Part shown: in pieces, positions 31,867 to 39,638 of the stretch
Position numbering within the stretch: position 1 is the stretch's first letter
Layout: each line of letters begins with the position of its first letter
Source of the DNA: JAMIFN01 sp964544605
Lineage (GTDB): Bacteria > Pseudomonadota > Gammaproteobacteria > Burkholderiales > Burkholderiaceae_C
Length of the DNA stretch: 56,792 bases
Direction: 5' to 3'
NCBI GenBank assembly: GCA_964544605.1
Contig: CAZJBX010000016.1
Coordinates: 1 to 56,792 of the forward strand
Notes under the pieces: generated by a model
What the model was told of the DNA's origin: nothing
Databases searched by the model: none
The model's input: the letters and a program-made list of their open reading frames with translations, nothing else
Translations under genes and position numbers: made by a program

Positions 31867-32532
31867 ATGCTTTTGCACGCCGCACACACCACACGCCGCT
31901 TGGCCTTATGCGCCAGCGGCTTGGCTGTGGCTTTGGGCCTAAGCGCCTGCGATGGCTGGCGCACGCCTGAGTTGAGCGAGGCCGAGGTGCTGATTGCCTT
32001 GCAAGACCATGTGCAAGAGCGCAACCCTGTGTGTCAGGCTTTTTTTGCGCAATGGCCGGTGCAAGTGACTGATTATGAGCGCCGCAACCGGAGCTACCAT
32101 GCGCAAAGAATCAGTGCCATGTTTGAAGCGGGCTTGGTCGATTTCAGCATCGGCAAAATCCTGCCCAGCAGCGTACAAAAACCAACCGAACGGGACTACA
32201 TTCCCGTTAAGTCCTACCACCTCACTCCTGCGGGTTTGTTTGCCTACCGTGGCAGCACGGCAGAAGATGGCCGCCTGTGCTACGCACAGAAGAAAATCGA
32301 CCGCATTGTGCAAATTGAACCTGTGGTGCGGGGTGCTGGGCAGCGCGAGTACGCCAGCCGCGTGCGCTTTGTTTACCGCCTCGATGATGTGCAAAACTGG
32401 GCCCACCACGAGGCCATGCAAGAGGTCTTTCCGACCATCGGGCGCGAGCTCAAAGGCTCAGGCCAAGAAACTGAGCTGCAATTGGTGCAGCGCAAAGGCC
32501 GCTGGGTGGTGGATCCGATTGCTTTGTTGTGA
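31867..32532 (+). CDS. Hypothetical lipoprotein
   Basis: A 221-residue protein with a type II signal peptide and lipobox LSAC (lipidated Cys near residue 28). The mature part has mixed composition, with segments VLIALQDHVQERNPVC, LTPAGLFAYRG and RVRFVYRLDDVQNWAHHEAMQE. Two or three further cysteines could form a disulfide. I recognise no family. It sits between the flavin oxidoreductase (25 bp upstream) and a terminator that separates it from the crotonase gene. Confidence 0.75.
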   Translation: MLLHAAHTTRRLALCASGLAVALGLSACDGWRTPELSEAEVLIALQDHVQERNPVCQAFFAQWPVQVTDYERRNRSYHAQRISAMFEAGLVDFSIGKILPSSVQKPTERDYIPVKSYHLTPAGLFAYRGSTAEDGRLCYAQKKIDRIVQIEPVVRGAGQREYASRVRFVYRLDDVQNWAHHEAMQEVFPTIGRELKGSGQETELQLVQRKGRWVVDPIALL

Positions 32533-32569
32533 TTTTTTTTCATGGCCCCTTGGGGCGCATATTTTGTTT

Positions 32570-32589
32570 GCCCCCTATGGGGCTTTTTT
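32570..32589 (+). terminator. Terminator after the lipoprotein gene
   Basis: A 5-bp GC stem (gcccc / ggggc) with a 4-nt loop is followed by six T. It lies 15 bp before the crotonase start, so read-through or a separate promoter is needed for that gene. Confidence 0.65.
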
Positions 32590-32603
32590 GAAAGGTTGAA
32601 GCC

Positions 32604-33365
32604 ATGAGTCTTGCAGACCAATTCCAATCCACCATTCACGCCAATGGCGTGGCCGAGCTGGTCATCAATCGCCCCCCCGTGAACGCCTTGAACGCCGCAG
32701 GCTGGTATGGCTTGGCGGCTGAAATCGAGCGCTTGGGCGAACAAGCCGAAGTGCGCGTCATCGTGATTCGTGCTGAAGGCAAGGGCTTTTGCGCCGGCGT
32801 GGACATCAAAGAGCTGGCCGCCGATTCTGGCCTGATTGTGGATGTGAACGCTGGCAACTACGCCACCTTCAAGGCCGTACACCGCAATAAGGTGCCCGTG
32901 ATTGTGGCGGCCCACGGCTTTGTGCTGGGCGGCGGCATTGGCATTTGCGGCGCAGCCGACATCATCATTGCGGCCGACAACGCCAGCTTTGGCCTACCCG
33001 AAATCGACCGTGGCGCCATGGGCGGCGCGGCGCATATGCAGCGCATGTTTGGCATTCAAAAAACCCGCTACCTGTTCTACACAGGCGAGATGATGGGCGC
33101 GCAAGAAGCCTACCGTTTGGGCGCGGTCGAGCGCGTTGTGCCCCACGCTGAGCTGCGTGATGCCGCCATGGCTGTGGCCAACAAAATCGCCGAAAAATCG
33201 CCCGATATGGTGCGCATTGCCAAAGAAGCTTTGGCCGGCATTGAAGACGGTAATTTGGAAGACAAATACCGCTGGGAGCAAGGCTTTACCCTGCAAGCCT
33301 ATATGAGCAAAGAATCGCTGGAGGCGCGCAAAGCCTTTGTGGAAAAACGCGATGCCCAGTTCTAA
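32604..33365 (+). CDS. Enoyl-CoA hydratase/isomerase family protein (EchA20-like)
   Basis: A 253-residue crotonase. The oxyanion-hole segments are GFCAGVDIKEL near residue 62 and HGFVLGGGIGICG near 103. The active-site region FGLPEIDRGAMGGAAHM and the C-terminal KYRWEQGFTLQ closely resemble, from memory, mycobacterial EchA20, which hydrolyses the HIEC-CoA ring during steroid breakdown. The acidic pair of classical enoyl-CoA hydratases is not present in the standard place. AAGG precedes the start, and a terminator follows the stop. Confidence 0.82.
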   Translation: MSLADQFQSTIHANGVAELVINRPPVNALNAAGWYGLAAEIERLGEQAEVRVIVIRAEGKGFCAGVDIKELAADSGLIVDVNAGNYATFKAVHRNKVPVIVAAHGFVLGGGIGICGAADIIIAADNASFGLPEIDRGAMGGAAHMQRMFGIQKTRYLFYTGEMMGAQEAYRLGAVERVVPHAELRDAAMAVANKIAEKSPDMVRIAKEALAGIEDGNLEDKYRWEQGFTLQAYMSKESLEARKAFVEKRDAQF

Positions 33366-33389
33366 GCCTTGCGCTTGAGCTGCCATGCC

Positions 33390-33417
33390 AAAGCCGCCTG
33401 TTGAGGGCGGCTTTTTT
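33390..33417 (+). terminator. Rho-independent terminator after the crotonase gene
   Basis: A 9-bp stem (aaagccgcc / ggcggcttt) with a 7-nt loop and a T run, between the crotonase gene and convergent dnaQ. Confidence 0.88.
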
Positions 33418-33434
33418 GTGGCGTCAAAGTGGCT

Positions 33435-34133
33435 TTAAGAGGCGTTTTGCCAAACCAAAGTGGCCTTTTTAGCGATGTCAGCCAGCATGTTTTGATGCGC
33501 TGCTTCTTCGCTCTGGCTGGCCCGCAACACAGGGCTTTGGAAGGCGGACAGGTCTTCGCGGTCGGCGGCGCTGTTGTCGCTGCCATCGCCAGCGACCTCA
33601 CCCAACAGCGAGCTTTGCGTGCGCGTCATGCGCACATAGACCTCGGCCAGCAGCTCGGCATCGAGCAAAGCGCCGTGGTATTGGCGGCCACTGTTGTCCA
33701 CCTCAAGGCGGCGGCACAGGGCGTCTAAGCTATTGTGCTGGCCGGGGTAGAGCGCCTTGGCCTGCGCCAAGGTGTCGGTAATGGCCGCCGTGTGCTGCGC
33801 CAGTGGGCCCAAGCCCAGGCGCTGCAATTCCATATCGAGATAGCCCACATCAAATGGGGCGTTGTGAATCAGCAGCTCGGCATCGGCCACAAAGTCCACA
33901 AACTCTTGCGCCACGGCCTCAAACAAGGGCTTGTCGGCCAAGAATTCAGTGGTGATGCCATGCACGCGCAAAGCGCCCTCTTCGCTCTCGCGCTGGGGGT
34001 TGATGTAGTGGTGGAAGGTGCGCCCTGTGGGACGGCGGTCGATGAATTCGACGCAGCCAATTTCAAGAATACGGTTGCCATCGGCCAGCAGCAAACCCGT
34101 GGTTTCGGTATCGAGGAAAATTTGGCGGCTCAT
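33435..34133 (-). CDS. dnaQ: DNA polymerase III epsilon subunit (3'-5' proofreading exonuclease)
   Basis: A 232-residue DEDDh exonuclease. Motif ExoI is FLDTETTGL, ExoII is HNAPFDVGYLDMEL, and ExoIII-epsilon is YHGALLDAELLAEVY with the catalytic histidine and aspartate. The C-terminal tail after residue 185 would contact the polymerase alpha subunit. The start at 34133 is chosen because translation there overlaps the ferredoxin stop (ATGA) and gives the usual N-terminus MSRQIFLDTE; the open frame upstream is within the ferredoxin gene. Confidence 0.95.
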   Translation of the reverse strand: MSRQIFLDTETTGLLLADGNRILEIGCVEFIDRRPTGRTFHHYINPQRESEEGALRVHGITTEFLADKPLFEAVAQEFVDFVADAELLIHNAPFDVGYLDMELQRLGLGPLAQHTAAITDTLAQAKALYPGQHNSLDALCRRLEVDNSGRQYHGALLDAELLAEVYVRMTRTQSSLLGEVAGDGSDNSAADREDLSAFQSPVLRASQSEEAAHQNMLADIAKKATLVWQNAS

Positions 34134-34471
34134 GAATGGCTCTCGCGGGCGTGGTTGATGCTGTATTTGGGGATTTCCACCGTCAGATCTTGCGCCGCCA
34201 CAATGGCTTGGCAGGACAGGCGCGACTGCGGCTCTAGGCCCCAAGCGCGGTCGAGCAAATCTTCCTCGTCCTCTTGCGCCTCATTCAGGCTATCAAAGCC
34301 CTCTCGTACAACCACATGGCAGGTGGTGCAGGCGCAGCTCATGTCGCAAGCGTGCTCAATGGCGATGCCGTTCTCAAGCAGAAGCTCGCAAATGCTGCTG
34401 CCGATTTCGGCCTCTAGCACGCGCCCTTCGGGGCAGTAAACAGGATGGGGCAGGACTTCAACTTTGGGCAT
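34130..34471 (-). CDS. fdx: 2Fe-2S ferredoxin, ISC type
   Basis: A 113-residue adrenodoxin-like ferredoxin. Cluster ligands are Cys42, Cys48, Cys51 (HACDMSCACTTCHV) and Cys87 (SRLSCQ). It is the type that works with IscS/IscU in Fe-S cluster assembly, but iscU, hscB and hscA are not in the window. Its stop overlaps the dnaQ start. A perfect TATAAT box ends only 7 nt before the ATG, so the transcript may be almost leaderless. Confidence 0.93.
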   Translation of the reverse strand: MPKVEVLPHPVYCPEGRVLEAEIGSSICELLLENGIAIEHACDMSCACTTCHVVVREGFDSLNEAQEDEEDLLDRAWGLEPQSRLSCQAIVAAQDLTVEIPKYSINHARESHS

Positions 34472-34478
34472 GTGGGCG

Positions 34479-34509
34479 ATTATAGGGAGGGGGGTTTAAT
34501 TTGCCTCAA
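34479..34509 (-). promoter_or_regulatory. Predicted fdx promoter close to the start codon
   Basis: On the minus strand, TATAAT (34484-34479) is preceded by TTGAGG (34509-34504) with a 19-bp spacer. The -10 box is 7 nt from the fdx ATG, and there is no ribosome-binding site between them. Confidence 0.5.
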
Positions 34510-34606
34510 AAGCAGGCTTTTTAAGGGGCTACTGCGAACAAATATGGCCGCATACGCTGTCGTTTTTGCTAGCATCTCAGCTTTAATCGCCGAGGTGAAA
34601 ACAAAT

Positions 34607-35179
34607 ATGAACGCCCCCGCCACCCCGAGCTTGGCTGGCTCTGTGCAATTGGCCGCACAAATGCTGGTGCAGGACAACCCTGTGGCCACCTTGAGCCTAG
34701 AGGAGGCCATGGTGATTGTGTCAGCCATGCGCCCCAAGCGCGTGCCCGCAGGCACAGTGTTCATCACCGAGGGCGAGGCGGAATTTGTGGACTATATGGT
34801 TTTGATTTTGGCTGGCGATGTGCAGGTGGAGAGCACAGGCCCAGCCCGCGCCGAGAACATCATCAATGTGGTGGGGCCGGGCGCCACCTTGGGCGAAATG
34901 TCTTTGATTGACGGCCTGCCACGCTTGGCCTCTTGCATTGCCCTGAGCGATTTGTCGCTGGCCATTCTCACGCGCAGCCGCCTGCGCCAATTGCTGCAAA
35001 GCCAGCCAGAAATCACCGCCAAGCTTTTGCTTTTGCTGCACCACAATGCCTCTTTAAACGCCCGCACCGTGGTGGGCAAATTCAACAAAGTGCTCAAAGT
35101 CAATGCCGTCATGCACCAGCAGTTGGATGTGCTGATGAATGCGCGCGTCAGCCATGTTGAACTGAACGCTGATTTCTGA
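34607..35179 (+). CDS. Cyclic nucleotide-binding domain protein without DNA-binding domain
   Basis: A 190-residue protein made of a Crp/Fnr-type cNMP-binding beta roll. Segments are RVPAGTVFITEGEAEFVDYMVLI, then GPGATLGEMSLIDGLPRLAS, which corresponds to the phosphate-binding cassette, with a C-helix after it. The family's winged helix-turn-helix is missing and the protein ends about 60 residues after the roll, so it cannot be a standard transcription factor. It may be a sensor or adaptor. GAGGTG precedes the ATG at 34607, which I prefer to the longer open frame. It overlaps trmJ by 1 nt. Confidence 0.8.
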   Translation: MNAPATPSLAGSVQLAAQMLVQDNPVATLSLEEAMVIVSAMRPKRVPAGTVFITEGEAEFVDYMVLILAGDVQVESTGPARAENIINVVGPGATLGEMSLIDGLPRLASCIALSDLSLAILTRSRLRQLLQSQPEITAKLLLLLHHNASLNARTVVGKFNKVLKVNAVMHQQLDVLMNARVSHVELNADF

Positions 35180-35943
35180 TGCAGTCGCCCCGTTTTATCC
35201 TGATTGAAACCTCGCACGCGGGCAATGTCGGCGGTGCGGCACGGGCGCTCAAAGTCATGGGCTTTGGCGAGCTGGTGCTGGTGCGGCCGCGTTGGGCCAA
35301 TGTGCTGCGTCGTGAGGAAACCATTCAGCGCGCCAGCGGTGCCAATGATGTGCTGGCCGCCTGCCGCATTGTCGATAGCGTGGAAGAAGCCTTGGATGGC
35401 GTGAGCCACATTTGCGCCACAGCCATGACGCCGCGCGATTTTGGCCCACCCACAGTGCAGCCGAGACCGCATTTTGAAGCACTGGTGCAGCGCTTTAGCG
35501 CCGAGCCTGAAGCTGGGCACAAGTTGGGCATTTTGTTTGGCAGCGAGCGCTTTGGCATGAAGAATGAGGATGTGTACCGTGCCCACGCCTGTTTGAGCAT
35601 CCCCACCAATCCCAGTTTTGGCTCTTTGAACTTGGCCTCTGCCGTGCAGCTTTTGGCCTATGAATGGCGCTTGGCCTTGGGCGGCTACGCTTTGGCCCCC
35701 AGCCCCGCAGCCAGCGACCCCGATGAAACCGCCTTGGCCGATGGCCAAGAGCTGGCGGGCCTGCTGGCCCATATGCAAGAGGCTTTGGTGGCCTTGGGTT
35801 TTTTAGACCCTGCGCAGCCGAAAAAACTCATGCCGCGCTTGCAGCAATTGGCCAACCGCGCGGATTTGCGCCGCAAAGAGGTACATATGCTGCGCGGCAT
35901 TGCGAAGAAGATTTTGCAGCAAGCGGGCCGCGCAAGTGAGTGA
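35179..35943 (+). CDS. trmJ: tRNA (cytidine/uridine-2'-O-)-methyltransferase TrmJ
   Basis: A 254-residue SPOUT methyltransferase that 2'-O-methylates position 32 of several tRNAs. The N-terminal HAGNVGGAARALKVMG and the knot motifs LGILFGSERFGMKNEDV and SLNLASAVQLLAYEW are characteristic. The C-terminal helical extension (EVHMLRGIAKKI) fits TrmJ rather than TrmL. Its ATG overlaps the stop of the cNMP-binding gene (TGATG). In several gamma- and betaproteobacteria trmJ sits near suhB or cysE; here cysE follows by 25 bp. Confidence 0.93.
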   Translation: MQSPRFILIETSHAGNVGGAARALKVMGFGELVLVRPRWANVLRREETIQRASGANDVLAACRIVDSVEEALDGVSHICATAMTPRDFGPPTVQPRPHFEALVQRFSAEPEAGHKLGILFGSERFGMKNEDVYRAHACLSIPTNPSFGSLNLASAVQLLAYEWRLALGGYALAPSPAASDPDETALADGQELAGLLAHMQEALVALGFLDPAQPKKLMPRLQQLANRADLRRKEVHMLRGIAKKILQQAGRASE

Positions 35944-35968
35944 CAGAAGCGAGTAGACTTCACCCCCT

Positions 35969-36754
35969 ATGGCTGAGAACACCTGGCAACTGAAAGAAAG
36001 CATCGACTGCATTTTGCGGCGCGACCCTGCGGCACGCTCACGCCTTGAGGTGCTGCTGTGCTACCCTGGCTTACATGCTTTGTGGATACACCGCTTTGCC
36101 CACGCCTGCTGGCGGCATGAGATGTTCACCTTGGGGCGCTGGATTTCCCACTGGGGCCGCTGGCTCACGGGCATTGAAATCCACCCCGGCGCCACCATTG
36201 GCCGCCGTGTCTTTATTGACCACGGCATGGGCGTGGTGATTGGCGAAATGGCCGAAGTGGGCGATGACTGCACCATTTACCAAGGCGTGACCTTGGGCGG
36301 CACTTCACTGGCCAAAGGCAGCAAACGCCACCCCACTTTAGAAGCGGGCGTGATTGTGGGCGCGCAAGCCTGTGTGCTGGGCGGCTTTACCGTGGGTGCT
36401 GGCGCGCGCATTGGCTCAGGCGCGGTGGTGACCAAACCCGTGCCCGCACGAGCCACGGCAGTAGGCAACCCCGCTCGCATCATTCCGCCCAAAGAGGAAC
36501 GCCAAGGGGAAAGCGAAGGCAGCAGCTTTGCCGCCTACGGCATCACCAATGCCGATGACCCCCTGAGCCAAACCCTGCGTTGCTTGGTTGAAAACGACAG
36601 CGCCAACAGCCAGCAATTGGCCCAGTTGTGGCAAAGTCTGGAGCGCTTGGCGCAGGCGCAAGGGCTGGATCTGGGTGAATTCAAAACCGCCGCGCCAGCA
36701 GATGCAGCCGCCGCTGCAAACGAGCAAACAAGCGAGAGCAAGCCAGCGCCCTAA
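35969..36754 (+). CDS. cysE: Serine O-acetyltransferase
   Basis: A 261-residue enzyme that makes O-acetylserine, the carbon substrate of cysK. The N-terminal helical part is short, as in EpsC/NifP-type enzymes. The left-handed beta helix runs from about residue 65 to 165, with catalytic HPGATIG, DHGMGVVIGE and the loop GGTSLAKGSKRHPTLE. VGNPARII ends the hexapeptide domain. An Ala/Glu-rich tail of about 60 residues follows and is variable in this family. It is probably co-transcribed with trmJ and ends 11 bp from the convergent DUF1840 gene. Confidence 0.95.
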   Translation: MAENTWQLKESIDCILRRDPAARSRLEVLLCYPGLHALWIHRFAHACWRHEMFTLGRWISHWGRWLTGIEIHPGATIGRRVFIDHGMGVVIGEMAEVGDDCTIYQGVTLGGTSLAKGSKRHPTLEAGVIVGAQACVLGGFTVGAGARIGSGAVVTKPVPARATAVGNPARIIPPKEERQGESEGSSFAAYGITNADDPLSQTLRCLVENDSANSQQLAQLWQSLERLAQAQGLDLGEFKTAAPADAAAAANEQTSESKPAP

Positions 36755-36765
36755 ACCACAGCCAC

Positions 36766-37104
36766 TCAGTCGGTTTTTTCCCAAATAACGGGCACGCCTT
36801 GCGCTTGCGCCGCCTGCATCATTTGCAGCAGGGGGTAGGCGCGTGCCGCCCAAGTGGGCTGGGCTGGGGCGGGCGCGTCGGCATCGCCCTCAATTTCCGC
36901 ATCAGCGGCTTGTTTGGCCGCGACCACGGCATCTTTTTGCGCGACCGCTTGCTGCAAAGCGGCCATGCTGGCGGGCAAATCAGCAGCCACAAAAATGCCT
37001 TGCGGCGCTTGCGGGTCTTTCCCCACCGCCTCAAGCAAAGCTTGGGCATGGCTGCTGAGCATCAAGACCTGTGCGGCGGCTTTGGATGAGAAAACAATGG
37101 GCAT
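36766..37104 (-). CDS. DUF1840 protein
   Basis: A 112-residue protein of the DUF1840 family, found mainly in betaproteobacteria and without known function. The N-terminus IVFSSKAAAQVLMLSSHAQ and the end AYPLLQMMQAAQAQGVPVIWE are typical. The middle is Ala/Asp-rich and probably disordered. The ATG at 37104 gives the family N-terminus; the longer open frame runs into the next gene out of phase. It lies 31 bp after the gene at 37136-37858, likely in one transcript. Confidence 0.85.
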   Translation of the reverse strand: MPIVFSSKAAAQVLMLSSHAQALLEAVGKDPQAPQGIFVAADLPASMAALQQAVAQKDAVVAAKQAADAEIEGDADAPAPAQPTWAARAYPLLQMMQAAQAQGVPVIWEKTD

Positions 37105-37135
37105 GGTGTAGAAAAATGAATCAGTTGAGCCGTAT

Positions 37136-37858
37136 TCAAGCCGAGACATTGCCCTTGGCTTGGGCGGCGGCGCGTTTGCGGCGGGCTTCGTCCAGACGAC
37201 GCATGGCTTCGGCAGCCTCACGAGAACCGTCACCCACTTGCATGGTGTCGGCAAAATCATCTTGTGCGATAGGGCTGGCATGGCGGCCAGCCAAGGGCGT
37301 TTGAAGGGTCGAGCTGAAGGCCGCATCAGTGGTTTGCGCTGCGGCGGCAGGATCAAAACCGCTGGCCACGGCGCTGGGAAGGCTGCTTTGTTGCAAGGCG
37401 GCATCCAAATGGCTGCGGCGCTTGGCAATGGCCATAGGCGTCCAAGCATGAGAGCCAGGCAATTGCTGGAAGGGGCAGCCAGCGGTATCGCCCAATTGCC
37501 ACAACACGGCCCGCAGGGCGGCATTCACGCCAGGGTCTTTATTGCGCAGGCTTTGCGTGATGGCGCGTTCAAAAGCTTGCATGTGCATGAGCAAATAAGG
37601 CTCCCACTGCATCAAAGTGATTTGCAGTTGAAACTGCGCCTGCTGGTTCAAGGTCAGGGTCACGATTTCCAGCTTGAACCAAGACTGCGGCAGGCCCAAG
37701 GCATGAATCAATTCATACACCGTGCGCTGAATCAGCTCACGGGCCTGCTGCACACCACTATCGGGCAGGCTGGCGGCCGCAGGGCCAAAGCCCTCAGGCC
37801 CTGCATGGGGTGCAGAAGTGGATTTTTTAGAGGAAAAAAGGCTGCTGAACCAGCTCAT
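37136..37858 (-). CDS. Conserved hypothetical protein
   Basis: A 240-residue soluble protein that I cannot assign to a family. A Ser/Lys-rich N-terminus precedes a central, well-structured part (about 30-135: ELIQRTVYELIHALGLPQSWFKLEIVTL, split by LLMHMQAFERAITQSL). The tail is low-complexity, Ala-rich and ends in a charged helix (EAMRRLDEARRKRAAAQ). There is no signal peptide or membrane helix. Its only obvious partner is the DUF1840 gene 31 bp downstream. Confidence 0.7.
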   Translation of the reverse strand: MSWFSSLFSSKKSTSAPHAGPEGFGPAAASLPDSGVQQARELIQRTVYELIHALGLPQSWFKLEIVTLTLNQQAQFQLQITLMQWEPYLLMHMQAFERAITQSLRNKDPGVNAALRAVLWQLGDTAGCPFQQLPGSHAWTPMAIAKRRSHLDAALQQSSLPSAVASGFDPAAAAQTTDAAFSSTLQTPLAGRHASPIAQDDFADTMQVGDGSREAAEAMRRLDEARRKRAAAQAKGNVSA

Positions 37859-37964
37859 ATCGTGTCCTTAAGGGGGCTTGGGGCATGAATGCCATTGTAA
37901 ATCTGTGAATAAAAGCACGATTCATGCCCAGTTTTTCCTCTTGAAACAGATGAAACAAGGGGGT

Positions 37965-38414
37965 TTAGCGGTCTCGTAGCGCCATATCTGCGCCAGGGCT
38001 GAGGATGACTTTGCTGCGATCCAAGCGGCGGTAGCAGAACTTCCACACGCCGTTTTCTTTGCGGTAGCGTTCGTGGTAGTAGCCAAAACCATGCAGGCCG
38101 TATTCCTCGCCGCCTTGCGTCCACCACAGGCGGTCTTCCATGCACCAAATGCCGGTGGCCTCAGTGGCCGATTGCAGCTCAATTTCATAGCTGTGGATGT
38201 GGTGCACAGTGACCATGCCGTCCACAAAGTCAGCCAGTTTTTGTGTGTTTTCTTTGGCGCTGCCCATCACGGCCCCGCCATAGGTGTCGGAGACATGGTC
38301 CTCGCAATGCAAGCGGGTGTAAACATCCCATTCTTTGGCATCAATGGCCCGCAGGCGGCGGGCCTTGAGCTGGCGGATGGCTTCGATTTCAATGAGTTTT
38401 TCAATTTCCGTCAT
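37965..38414 (-). CDS. SnoaL-like / NTF2-fold protein
   Basis: A 149-residue alpha+beta barrel protein of the SnoaL-like superfamily. The N-terminal helix IEKLIEIEAIRQLKARRLRAIDAKEWDV is typical of polyketide cyclase or dehydratase relatives such as BaiE. His and Asp residues in LHCEDHVSDTYGG and HHIHSYE line the likely pocket. The C-terminal strand has WKFCYRRLDRSKV. Its ligand is unknown. A GGAG ribosome-binding site precedes the start, 24 bp after the old yellow enzyme gene, so the pair probably acts on a related small molecule. Confidence 0.78.
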   Translation of the reverse strand: MTEIEKLIEIEAIRQLKARRLRAIDAKEWDVYTRLHCEDHVSDTYGGAVMGSAKENTQKLADFVDGMVTVHHIHSYEIELQSATEATGIWCMEDRLWWTQGGEEYGLHGFGYYHERYRKENGVWKFCYRRLDRSKVILSPGADMALRDR

Positions 38415-38438
38415 GGTCTGTGTCTCCGTTGCAGTGGT

Positions 38439-39515
38439 TCAAGCTTGGCTTTGCGCCCAAGTGGGGTAGTTGGTATAGCCCTCGGCCTCGCCCACATACA
38501 CATGGGCGCGGTCCACCTCGGCCAAAGGTGCGCCAAGGCGGATGCGCTCGGGCAAATCGGGGTTGCTGATAAAGAGGCGGCCAAAAGAAGCGGCATCCGC
38601 ACGGCCCGATTGCAGCAGTTGGGCGGCGCTCTCAGGCGTGAGCATATTGTTGCCAATCAGTTTGCCGCTGAAGTTCTCGCGCACCAGTTGATAGGCGTTC
38701 AGGCCCGGCACTTGGGCATCGTTCAAATGCACATAAGCCAGTTGCATGGGCTCAAAGCCGCGAATAAAGGCGGCAAAGCTGCCCGCGTAGTCAGGGTCTT
38801 GCATCCCGTTATAGGGGTTGCCCGGTGAGATGCGCACCCCCACACGGCCTGCGCCAATGGCATCGGCCATGGCTTGCAGCACCATCAGCGGCAGGCGGGC
38901 GCGGTTTTCAGCGCTGCCGCCGTAGTCGTCTGTGCGCTGGTTGCTGGCGGGGCTGAGGAATTGGTTGATGAGGTAGCCGCTGGCGCAGTGCAGCTCCACA
39001 CCATCCATGCCCGCAGCCACGGCGTTGCGGGCGGCTTGGGCAAAGGTTTCAGCCAGCGCAGGCATTTCATCGGCGTGCAGCGCGCGCGGCTCGGCACAAG
39101 GCAGGGGCTGGCCTTCGGGGCCAAATACGGTGTCGGGGCAAGCAATGGCAGAGGGGGCTATGACTTCGGCCTCATAGCCACGGTTGAGCGGCACGATGAC
39201 GCGGCCACAGTGCATGAGCTGCATCACCACCTTGCCGCCCTCGGCGTGTACGGCATCGGCGACGCGCTTCCAGCCTGCGATTTGGGCCTCATTCCAGATG
39301 GCGGGCATACGCCAATAGCCCTTGCCCTCAGGGGCGGGGCTGCTGCCCTCAGTCACCACCAAGCCTGCGCCCGCGCGTTGGCGGTAATACTCGACCATGA
39401 GGTCGGTGGGCACATCACCCTCGCCCGCGCGGGTGCGCGTCATGGGTGACATGATGATGCGGTTTTTTAAGGCCATATCGCCCAGTTGAATGGGCTGAAA
39501 CAAAGTGTCTGTCAT
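38439..39515 (-). CDS. Old yellow enzyme family alkene reductase
   Basis: A 358-residue FMN-dependent ene-reductase of the NemA/XenB group. FMN and substrate contacts appear as NRIIMSPMTRTRA, QLMHCGRV, the catalytic-site HCASGYLINQFLSP and NQRTDDYGGSAENRARL. The C-terminal FGRLFISNPDLPERI binds FMN phosphate. It reduces activated C=C or nitro groups with NADPH; the physiological substrate is unknown. The start at 39515 has AAGGAA at the right distance; the frame opening at 39536 does not. It is first in an operon with the SnoaL-like gene. Confidence 0.92.
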   Translation of the reverse strand: MTDTLFQPIQLGDMALKNRIIMSPMTRTRAGEGDVPTDLMVEYYRQRAGAGLVVTEGSSPAPEGKGYWRMPAIWNEAQIAGWKRVADAVHAEGGKVVMQLMHCGRVIVPLNRGYEAEVIAPSAIACPDTVFGPEGQPLPCAEPRALHADEMPALAETFAQAARNAVAAGMDGVELHCASGYLINQFLSPASNQRTDDYGGSAENRARLPLMVLQAMADAIGAGRVGVRISPGNPYNGMQDPDYAGSFAAFIRGFEPMQLAYVHLNDAQVPGLNAYQLVRENFSGKLIGNNMLTPESAAQLLQSGRADAASFGRLFISNPDLPERIRLGAPLAEVDRAHVYVGEAEGYTNYPTWAQSQA

Positions 39516-39638
39516 GTTGGTATTCCTTGCTTTCACGGCGCCTGCTGGCGACTTTTGTGCGTGCCACTATAGAGCATTGCATGGGCAATGCGGCTGGCGA
39601 CCAAAGTAAAAACAGCGTTTTTGTTAAGCTTGCGCCCC

